Assembly (NCBI GenBank): GCA_026120185.1
Contig: JANUWF010002422.1
Span: 124,001 to 188,000 of the forward strand
Reading direction: 5' to 3'
DNA from: Voacanga thouarsii
Taxonomy: Eukaryota; Streptophyta; Magnoliopsida; Gentianales; Apocynaceae
DNA length: 64,000 nucleotides
How positions within the stretch are numbered: position 1 is the stretch's first letter; the number at the start of each line of letters is the position of its first letter. Shown piece after piece: positions 55,588 to 64,000 of this stretch. Below the pieces are notes generated by a model. That model saw nothing but the letters and a program-made list of their open reading frames with translations. It was not told the origin of the DNA and made no database searches. The translations under genes and the position numbers were made by a program.

Positions 55588-56419
55588 ATGGTGGGAGGTT
55601 CTTTTAGTCCATTGGCCATTATTCTCAGGGAGAATAGGTTAACGGGTCCAAACTATGTGGACTGGAAAAGGAACTTGGACATAATACTCATAGCTGAGGA
55701 GTATAAGTATGTCCTTTACGAAACCTGCCTGTTATCGGGAAAGGTTCCACCGCTGAAGAGCGAGAGGCTGAAAAGGAGTGGAAGAAAGCGGACGAAATGG
55801 CACGTTGCTATATGTTAGCTTCCATGTCTAATGTGCTACAGTCAAAACACGAGCACATGGCTTCTGCATATGACATAAGTCAATCATTGGAAACTATGTT
55901 CGCAGACAAGAGCCGACCCGCAAGGCAGGAGGCTCTTCGAACTATTGTGAACACTAAGATGGCTGAGGGAGCATCAGTCCGAGAGCATATGCTCAAGATG
56001 ATTGCTGCTTTCGAGGAGGCGAAAATCTTAGGGGCTGTCATTGACCCCGAGATCCAAGTGGACATGGTTCTCGAATCTCTACCAGGCTCTTTCACTCAGT
56101 TCAAGTTAAACTATAACATGAACAAGTTGAACATGAGTTTAACTGAACTGATGAAGGAGCTCCAGATGGCGGAGAAGATCATGAAGCCGCAGTCAAAGGC
56201 CATGATTGCTAAGGCTTCTTCCTCAAGAACTGAGCCTAAACCCAGAAAGTTCAAGAGGAGAAGGGGAATGCAGCAGCCCAGCCCAAGACCCAGCCCAAGG
56301 ACAAACCAAAGGGCAAGTACTCTAAGTGTGGGAAGAAGGGACATTGGAAAAAGGAGTGTCCAGATCTTCAGGCCAAGAAAAACCCCACAGGTAATGTTTA
56401 CTATCTAGAGTCCATATCA
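55588..56419 (+). pseudogene. gag: copia-2 gag
   Basis: MVGGSFSPLAIILRENRLTG at 55588 runs to 55818, then a frameshift into the 55797-56408 frame: KHEHMASAYDISQSLETMF, EGASVREHMLKMI, DMVLESLPGSFTQFKLNYNM. A private 1-nt deletion near 56255 pushes the knuckle (KCGKKGHWKKEC, 56324-56359) out of frame, and its first Cys is now Tyr (TAC at 56318). It would form the particle and bind RNA. It is better preserved than copia-1 gag over the capsid part. Confidence 0.9.
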
Positions 56420-57680
56420 ATGGTAGGATCAACTTCCACTTGGATTGTTGATTTTAGAGCTACTGATCATATCTGTAACTCCTTGCAGGGGTTTAGAAAG
56501 ATAAGAAGACTCAAGAAGGGCGAACATTGGCTTCGAATGGGTAATGGAGCACAAGTCTGGGCCCTTGCAGTGGGAGGGATCTTCTTTTTTATTGTAATAA
56601 GATAGTGGTTTTAAAAGACATTTTATATGTACCTGGTTTTCGTCAGAATTTGATTTCAGTTGCAAAACTTATTAATCAAGGATATTCTGTATCTTTCCAT
56701 TCTGGTATTCTATCAGTAGAGATGGAGAAATTTTATGTACTGGGCACATGTATGGTAATCTGTTCTTTTTAAACCCTATGAACAACTAATCAAATAACGC
56801 TCAGTCTAAACCTTTAACTAAGAAGAGAAAGACCAATATCAATTATTCATACCTTTGGCATCTAAGTTTGGGTCATATTAACTCAACCAGGATTCAGAGG
56901 CTAATCCATGATGGGCCTTTGGGCTCATTGAGATTGAAAAGTTGGCCTCAGTGTGAATCCTGCCTGATGGGAAAAATGACCAAAAGGTCTTTTACACTAA
57001 AGGCAGATAGAGCCAAGGAGGTGTTGAGTCTTGTTCACACTGATGTGTGTGGTCCATTGTCTACACCAGCTAGGGGAGGTTTTGAGTACTTCATCACGTT
57101 CACGGATGATTGTACGAGGTGTGGTTATATTTACCCGATGAGACGCAAGTCTGACTCTTTTGACAAGTTCAAAGAGTTTAAGGCTGAAGTGGAGCGTCGG
57201 ACAGGTAAATTAATCAAAACCTTACGATCGAATCGTGGTGGAGAGTACCTCCTAGATGAATTCAAGGACTACATGGTACATCATGGAATAGTATCCCAGC
57301 TCTCTGCGCCGGGAACACCCCAGCAGAATGGAGTAGCTGAGAGAAGGAACAGGACGTTGATGGAAATGGTCCGAAGCATGATGTCTCATGCTACTCTTCG
57401 AGTGTCATTTTGGGGATATGCCCTGGAGACAACGGCATATATTCTGAACTTGGTGCCTTCCAAGTCAGTACCTAGGACTCCCTATAAGATGTGGACTGGG
57501 CGTAAGCCAAGTCTGAATCATCTCAGGATTTGGGGTTGTCCAGCTTATGTACTGATCAAAGGAGACAAGTTGGGACCAAGATCAGAATTATGCTATTTTG
57601 TTGGGTATCCAAAAGGGACAAAATGAGGCTACTTTTATCATCCTAAAGAGCAGAAGGTACTAGTCAGTACCAATACTAGA
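56420..57680 (+). pseudogene. pol: copia-2 protease and integrase
   Basis: The protease active site reads DFRA (56450-56461) where copia-1 has DSGA, so it is inactive. Integrase occupies the open frame 56868-57626. The HHCC region ends in CESCLMGKM. The first catalytic D is in HTDVCGPL; the second is Asn (AAT at 57231-57233, RSNRGGEY against RSDRGGEY in copia-1); the Glu is present in [14 protein letters not shown] at 57624-57626 replaces a Gly codon of copia-1. Confidence 0.9.
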
Positions 57681-57683
57681 TAC

Positions 57684-59476
57684 TTGGAAGATGATCAAAA
57701 TACTTCCACTAAAGGTTCAACGAGGTTGGAACTTGAGGAAAAGTTATTTACAGAATCAACTTCTTCTGACCCGATTGTGGAACAAGAAGAGGCACAGCCT
57801 CAAGAGCCTGTGCAAATGGAGCCTCGTCGTAGTGGGAGAGTGTCTAGGGTTCCGGAGAGATGGACTGGAGAAGCTTTTGAGCTGGTCTCTAACCATTGGA
57901 ACAAGACCCCACTAGATACGAGGAGGCTATTGCTGATGCCGATGCAAATCTTGTGGCATGAAGCAATGAAAGCCGAGATTGAGTCTATATACCTCAATCA
58001 GGTTTGGGATCTTGTAGCTTCACCTGAAGGGATAAAACTCATTGGGTGCAAGTGGGTATACAAGAGAAAGAGGGGAGCGGATGGGAAGGTGGAAACCTTC
58101 AAAGCTAGGCTTGTAGCGAAAGGGTATACTCAGAAAGAGGGAATCGACTATGAGGAAACCTTTTCCCCGGTAGCCATGCTTAATTCCATCCGCATCCTCC
58201 TTGCCATCGCATGTCATTATGACTACGAGATATGGCAAATGGATGTCAAGACGGCATTCTTGAATGGCCATCTTAGCGAAGACACCTATATGTCCCAACC
58301 GGAAGGCTTCGTTGCTGAAAGCTAGGAACACATGGTTTGCAAGCTTAAGAAGTCCATTTATGGACTTAAGCAGGCATCGAGAGCATGGAACATTCATTTT
58401 GATGAGACTGTAAAGTCTTATGGTTTTATTCAAAATGAAGATGAACCATGCGTGTACAAGAAACTTGAAGGCATTAATGTGGTTTTTCTTGTCCTGTATG
58501 TGTATGGCATTCTACTTATTGGAAATGATGTAGGGACATTGTCATCTACAAAGGTTTGGCTGTCTAGTCAATTCAGTATAAAGGACTTGGGAAAAGCCAG
58601 CTATATTCTGGGGATTAGGCTTCTTAGAAATAGGAAGCAGAGAATGTTAGGGTTATCCCAAGCGACATACATTGACAAGATGTTGGCCAAGTACAACATG
58701 GACTCATGCAAAGGAGCTCTAATCCCTTGCAGACATGGGTTGCCATTTTCTTCGAAGGACTGTCCTAAGTCTCAAGAAGAAAAGGACAGAATGAGTAGGA
58801 TTCCCTACGCTTCAGCTGTGGGAAGTCTCATGTACGCTATTCTGTGTACTAGGCCAGATATCTACTTTGCCGTGGGCTTTGTTAGCAGATATCAGTCAAA
58901 CCCAGGGGAGGTTCATTGGCAAACTATAAAGTATATTCTCAAGTACCTCAAGGGAACGAGAGATTATATGCTGGTTTACAGGGCTGATGATTTGGTTCCT
59001 ACAGGATACACAGACTCAGACTTCCAAGCGAATAAGGATGAGAGAAAATCCACTAGTGGATATGTCTTCACCTTGTCTGGAGGAGTATCAAGCAGTCTTG
59101 TATTGCTGACTCAACCATGGAAGCTGAATATGTGGCAGCTTCGGAGGCATCCAAGGAAGCAATTTGGCTCCGGAAGTTCCTTTCAGAACTTGGCGTCGTA
59201 CCACATATGGACAGGCCGGTTGTGATGTATTGCGACAACACTGGAGCAGTATCACAATCTAAGGAACCTCGGAACCACAAGAAGGGGAAACACATCAAGA
59301 GGAAGTACCACCTGATCCGGGATTTCATCCAGAGACGGGAAGTCATGGTGGAGCATATTGCCTCAGAAAACAATCTAGCAGATCCATTCACCAAGCCTTT
59401 GGCTGAGAGAGTCTTCAAGAGACACTTAGACGCCATAGGGTGGGCACCTATGGACTTACCTAGTCTTAGAGTGTAA
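57684..59476 (+). pseudogene. pol: copia-2 reverse transcriptase and RNase H
   Basis: The frame 57684-58325 covers the linker and RT fingers (YKRKRGADGKVETFKARLVA, YEETFSPVAML). A TAG at 58323-58325 replaces a Gln codon. RT continues 58332-59225 with SIYGLKQASRAWN. The YVDD position reads YVYG (58497-58508), with both catalytic Asp residues lost. Connection: PYASAVGSLMYAILCTRPDI. RNase H begins YTDSDFQANKDERKSTSGY (58996-59052); a deletion near 59085 (missing the SWRSIKQ block) shifts the frame to 59117-59476 (AEYVAASEA, YCDNTGAVSQ, ENNLADPFTKPLAERVF). The stop at 59474-59476 is likely the true end. Confidence 0.92.
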
Positions 59477-59485
59477 GTGGGAGAT
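59474..59485 (+). other. Polypurine tract (copia-2)
   Basis: TAAGTGGGAGAT overlapping the pol stop codon and abutting the 3' LTR. Confidence 0.92.
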
Positions 59486-61525
59486 TGTTGGATTGTATGC
59501 CCTCTTAGACTAGGTTTCTGATGTAAAATCGAATATTTTAATAAAAGAATTTATTTTCAGAAATTGTTTATGAATTTACTTTTTGTTTGTGCACGATTTT
59601 CGTTTGGAACAGATCCATTGTGTTTAAATAAGTGATCCATGTGAATGGTGGTCTTTCACAGTAAGGTATGGATCACGGGTTATTTAACACATAAACATTT
59701 GTTCTTAACCTATTGATGAGACTGGGAATCTCATCATGTTTAGGTTATTATGTTATGAATTCTAAATGGGGAATGGCTTACCTTTAGGCAGTGAGTAGTC
59801 CACTCACTTCATAACATAAGCGTATTTCGAATACGTAGGAAAAAACCTGTAGTAGTGGTTTCTAAAAGTACTATATGATAGAAACCTAGACTACTACCGC
59901 TACAGCGTAGACTAGTACTCTACGACTTGAGTATGAGTTAGTGGTCTGGCGAAGCTGGAAGCATATACTTTGATTTGCTATAGTTGAGGTTCTATCGTAG
60001 GGCCAATATATTTGCATGTTGGGTATGTGTGACTAGTTAGTTAAGACAGACTTTTACAAGATAGTTTCTGCACTATATCGCCCCTTGTGGTTGTCCGAAT
60101 GGTCTAAAATGTCCAGGGCCCTGGGAAACATGACTTGGATGTTTGCTTTAGAGTAGCTCCCTTAGAAAGGGGAAACACTCCAGGAAGTCGTGGATCATTG
60201 GACTAGAAGCCTAAGGATGGTAGATGTCATTTAGAGGGGTGTTAGTACACTTCTTCCTCTCTAAATGTACGGTGATATGTAGAGGGGTATTTTAGTCATT
60301 TCACCTATAGGTCGGAGACTTTGCTAATGCAGCATTGTCCTTAGGGTCAATATTTCCTTATGGTGATATTAGGAAATATTTAAAATGAAAATTACAGCTA
60401 TTTATATAGTAGGGGTATTTTGGTCATTTTAGCAGCCAAGACGATGTGTCTTTTTGATCCTCGGAATAGCCCGTAAGTCCTAACTACTTTTGGGTTGAGG
60501 AATTGGTCTCAGTTGAAGAGGATTTTATTTTATTTTATTTTATTTTATTCAGGAAGTCTAATTTATTATTGGACTGGAATAAAATAAATAAATAAATAAA
60601 ATAGGAGTTGAGAGAAAATTAATTATCTAGTTTATTTGGTTAATTAATTATTCAGGGCCTAGGTCCGGTATGAATAATTAGGAAATTAACATGGGCTTAA
60701 ATTAGGAGAAATAATTAATATTTAATTATTTATTGGGTTATTTATATAGGCCCAAGAAATAAATAATTAAAGATTAATTATTTTGGTTCATTTGGGTTCA
60801 TTAATTATTTATTGGGTTATTTATGTAAGCCTAGGAAATAATTAATTAATGTTTATTATTTTGGGCCTTTTGGGTCCAAGGAAAATAATAAATATTTTTC
60901 TGGCCCAATAGCTTGGACCTTAGGATTTTTCCAGATACGGTTAAGAGGAATTTAGGGTTAGGCTAAACTGATTCTCAGGATAACATTCGGGTGTTTTGAA
61001 ATCCCGGGGATATGTTTATTAGATAATGAGAGACTTAATTTTGGCTAACTAATAAACAACTCTTTGTAAAAAGAAAAACCCTAGTTTTCCCTACCCAACA
61101 GAAGACTCACGTCTCTCTGGAGAGCCTCACGTAAGCTCCCTCTCTCACGCCTCCCTCTTCTTGGTTTCTCCTTGGAGCTTTGCTAACCAATAGCAAGTGA
61201 ACCAATGAGATTTGAGACCATTCTTCTTCTCTGCTGTGTTCACCGACTAGAGGTTAGGCTGAGGAATATCCCGAGAGTTGGAAAGCTAGGCGTTCATGCA
61301 AATAAGGCGGAGTAAAAGGCTAGCGGGTGTTCAACCGGAAGCTTCTTTAAGTGGGCAAAGCGAGGCGATTCCAGTCGTTCAATCCGCTCTTACTCAACCT
61401 ATAAGGGTTAATGAGCGTAAATGTATGATCTTCACGCTTCCGTATAGCCTTTAAGGCTTGGTTTTATTTTTCTCTGTTTAATTTTTTACGCTACCAGTGC
61501 ATGCTCTCTGTTTTTGTCTCCCTCA
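59486..61525 (+). repeat. copia-2 3' LTR (2040 bp)
   Basis: TGTTGGATTG...CTCCCTCA. It carries the fourth copy of the small ORF at 61296-61422, with the donor-side base changed (AAAT|GTATG). Confidence 0.95.
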
Positions 61526-61578
61526 AAAAAATTTATAGAGTGATGAGCAAATATGTAAATTACAAACTTCCATTGAAT

Positions 61579-62070
61579 TCAAACACCTTTTAGAGATGTA
61601 ACAGCCATACTAGTAGTATGCTCTATAAAGGGTTTTGGTGTCGGAGCTTTAGTCAGTGGATCTACAAGCATAAGGCCTATTCTAATAAGCTTAATATTAA
61701 CTATACCATTATGAATTCGCTCTTTTACAACAAGGAACTTGAGGTCTATGTATTTAGACTTTGTCAAGCTCCTATTGTTATTTGAATAGTAGATTGCAGC
61801 TTTATTGTCACATAATAATTGAAGTGGGTTTTCGATCTTGTCAACTACGCGTAGTCCTGTAATAAAATTCCATAGCCAAATAGTTTGATTTATCACCTCA
61901 TAGCACGCTACAAATTCTACTTCCATAGTAGAAGAAGCAATAAGTGTTTGCCTGACAGTCTTCCATGATATCTTTCCTCCAGCAAGTAGGAAAATATACC
62001 CTAATGCAGATCTCATGCTATCTTGATATCCACCTAAATCAAAATCTTAATACCTAATAATCTCAAATTT
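61579..62070 (-). pseudogene. pol: copia-3 RNase H
   Basis: Minus-strand frame 62016-61579: GYIFLLAGGKISWKTVRQTL, IASSTMEVEFVACYEV, LLCDNKAAIYYSNNN, KYIDLKFLVVKER, DPLTKAPTPKPF, ending at the stop at 61579. The order and wording are those of copia RNase H near the end of pol. The sequence upstream (62017-62070, a DLGGYQDS-like part) is separated by a stop. Confidence 0.88.
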
Positions 62071-62073
62071 ATC

Positions 62074-62950
62074 CTACTTTCTATAGGTGAGCATGTAGTC
62101 ATTCATTCTCTGCAAATATCTCATGACCCTTTTGGTTGCTTGGCAATGAATGAGGCTCGAATTGCTCAAATATCTGCCTAACATTCTAAATATGAAGGCA
62201 AGATCTAGATGAGTGTAGACTTGCGCATATATAAGACTTCTAAATGTTAAAGCATAAGGAATATCTCTCATTTGCTTGGATTCAAAGTCATTTTTAGGGC
62301 ACTGTTTGTTGCTGAATTTGTCTCATTTAGCCACAAAGGTATCAAGTGGCATACAATTTTGCATCTCAAATCACTGTAGTACCTTCTTGAAGTAAGTCTT
62401 TTACGATAATTCAAGTATTCCTTGAGAACAATCTCGATGAATTGGAATTCCTAATACAAAAATTGCTTCACCAAAATCTTTCATCTCAAATTGCTTTGGG
62501 AGAAATTTCTTGGTTTCATGCATTAATCCTGCATTGTTACAAGCTAGAAAAATATCATCCATAGAAAGTACTAAAAAGGTGTATTTATCCTTACAAAATT
62601 TGTAATATACATAGTCATCCACGACATTTACCTTAAAACCAAATGATAAAATTACCTCGTGAAACTTATAGTACCATTAACGGTAGGCCTATTTAAGCCC
62701 ATAGATGGATTTCTTAATTTTGCAAACTAATTGTTTAGAATCTAAGCCCAGTTGTACTATATATATTGTTTCATAATATTTCTATTGAGAAATGTTGTTT
62801 TAACATCCATCTGATGTAGTTCAAGATCAAATTATGCCACTAATGCCATAATTATTCTAAAAGAGTCTTTCAAAGAAATTGGAGAGAAAGTCTCTTTATA
62901 GTCAATGCCCTCATTTTGACTAAATCATTTAGTGACCAAACCTGCTTTAT
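62074..62950 (-). pseudogene. pol: copia-3 reverse transcriptase
   Basis: Minus-strand pieces: 62271-62074 (IPYALTFRSLIYAQVYTHLD ... RVMRYLQRMNDYMLTYR) and 62622-62401, with the palm motif LVLSMDDIFLAC (YVDD changed to SMDD; both Asp kept) and EMKDFGEAIFVLGIPIHRD. The finger region (about 62640-62950) is recognisable only in scattered frames. The plus frame at 62932-63135 is a shadow. Confidence 0.85.
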
Positions 62951-63358
62951 ATCTTTCCACATTACCATGTGAATCCTTCTTGTTTTTAAAAACTTATTTA
63001 CAACCAATCGGTTTCACACCTTCAAGTAAAGGGATAAGATCCCAAACGCCATTGTCTTTCATGGATTGGATTTCCTCATCCATGGCATATATCTATTTTT
63101 TGTATTCGAGATTTCAATGGCTTGATGGAAGGTGACTGGATCATCTACTGTTAAGTCAATACTTTCTATATGCTCTGTAAGAAACACAATGTAATCATCT
63201 GGAATTGTGCTTCTTCTTTCTCCAATGAATCTTCTTAAAGGCGTTAGTTTTTGAGGTTACTCTTTAGAAATAATTGGTTGAGGAGCAACTACATGATCAG
63301 GATCAAGCACAACTTGTTAATATAAGTTATAAGGAAATTCAATATTATCTTATGTTGG

Positions 63359-64000
63359 TTAATGTTGTAGAACACTATTAGATACAGAAACCTGTACATG
63401 TTCAAGAACAACTGTAGGAAGTGAAACATATTTTTTCTTAAAGATAATATTTCTTATTTTATCTTCCCCTTCAACCTCAAAATCGTCAAAGAACCAGGCA
63501 TTACCCATTTCAAAAAATGCTTTACTGTGGGAATCATAGAACTTGTAATCCCATGACCGTTCAAAGTATCCAACAAAATAGCAACTAACCATTCTTGTAT
63601 GCAATTTTGTTTTATTGGACTTGTAAGGCCTTACTTCAATTGGACACCCCATGCTCATAAATACTTTAGGACAAGTTTCTTACTTGTCCATAGCTCTTAT
63701 AGGGTTTTGGTCATTGCTTTAGTCAGCACTCTATTTAAGATATAGACTACAATGTTTAAGTGCATCTCCCCCGAGTAATTCTAGTAAAGTAGTATAACAA
63801 ATCATACTTCTCACCATGTCTTTAAGGGTTTTGTTTCGTTTTTCAGCAACCTTATTCATGATGGGTGATCCTGGCATAGTATATTGAGGGATAATCCCAC
63901 ACTCTTCAAGGAATTTAGTGAATGGGCTTGGACATTGTTCACCTTAACCATCATTCTTGCCTTAGTATTCACAATCGTAGTCAGTTTGATGCATTTAATC
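63359..64000 (-). pseudogene. pol: copia-3 integrase core and C-terminal domain, running off the window
   Basis: Minus strand. The core holds CGIIPQYTMPGSP and the catalytic-Glu segment NKVAEKRNKTLKDMVRS (about 63865-63815). The C-terminal domain frame 63658-63359 has CPIEVRPYKSNKTKL, VSCYFVGYFERSWDYKFYD and a FFEMGNAWFFDD end. Stops at about 63659 and others. The earlier catalytic residues, protease, gag and 5' LTR should lie right of the window. The linker to RT (62950-63358) is present but fragmented. Confidence 0.85.

Larger units (their letters stand above)
51736..61525 (+). mobile_element. copia-2: full-length Ty1/copia element, sister of copia-1
   Basis: 9.79 kb. LTRs 51736-53770 and 59486-61525, primer site 53774-53786, leader with predicted intron, gag, protease, integrase, RT, RNase H, polypurine tract 59474-59485. 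It lies inside copia-3, whose pol resumes at 61526. Flanks are AAAAT (51731-51735) and AAAAA (61526-61530), so the TSD is imperfect; the LTR start is also changed (AATTGG for TGTTGG). Within the first approximately 130 bp the two LTRs differ at about four sites, all transitions, suggesting decay mainly by cytosine deamination. Key residues are lost in protease, integrase and RT. Confidence 0.95.

Overview
The window is plant nuclear DNA, probably from a eudicot (inferred from AT-richness and element types; species not identified). It is made almost entirely of LTR retrotransposons. I found no convincing host gene, rRNA, functional tRNA gene or CRISPR array. Every retrotransposon reading frame is broken by stops or indels. 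The value of the window lies in its nested architecture, which can be read base by base from LTR ends and target-site duplications (TSDs).

Left block (1-33.8 kb). The oldest layer is a plus-strand Ty1/copia element, here called copia-B. Pieces of it lie at 15531-17334, 29381-30898 and 32637-33781. It is interrupted by (i) gypsy-B, a minus-strand Athila-like element at 9159-15530; (ii) gypsy-A, a plus-strand Athila-like element at 17340-29375 with TSD GAAAA; and (iii) a solo copia LTR at 30899-32631 with TSD TTTAT. gypsy-B carries a solo gypsy LTR at 12515-14066 (TSD ATATA) and is cut on its left by a minus-strand LINE endonuclease fragment (8345-9158). That LINE abuts a 9-10 kb plus-strand copia element, copia-1 (1-8344, 5' LTR cut by the window edge). 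gypsy-A carries two more solo LTRs: 23565-24952 (TSD AAGAC) and 25031-26786 (TSD TATAT).

Middle block (33.8-50.9 kb). After about 2 kb of AT-rich DNA with no gene, which holds a striking perfect 70-bp repeat present three times (two direct, one inverted), comes gypsy-C. This is a minus-strand element at 35935-43430 that keeps a zinc knuckle and protease but has no RT, RNase H or integrase. It is interrupted by a 4.2-kb TGTAAC...TTTCACA element (38126-42363), probably a solo LTR. Next is element D (43975-49953), a non-coding element with two 1.4-kb LTRs, a tRNA-Asp-type primer site and a polypurine tract.

Right block (50.9-64 kb). A minus-strand copia, copia-3, has its LTR near 50964-51361 and its pol from 61526 onward. 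It is split by copia-2 (51736-61525), a full-length relative of copia-1 with two LTRs of about 2.04 kb.

Most interesting signal. In copia-1 and copia-2 each LTR carries the same 127-nt open frame (Arg-rich, MQTRRSRRLAGVQ-like) ending in a splice-donor-like AAG|GTATG. In copia-2 a good acceptor (TTTTCAG) lies two bases before the gag ATG. Joining the two keeps the frame exactly. The predicted 1.9-kb intron contains the primer-binding site, so splicing would separate translatable mRNA from reverse-transcribable genome. Other points: gypsy-A and gypsy-B have nearly complementary deletions (pol without capsid; capsid without pol), copia-1 and copia-2 share a substitution in the RT catalytic YVDD motif, and different LTR families carry similar GC-rich near-palindromes.
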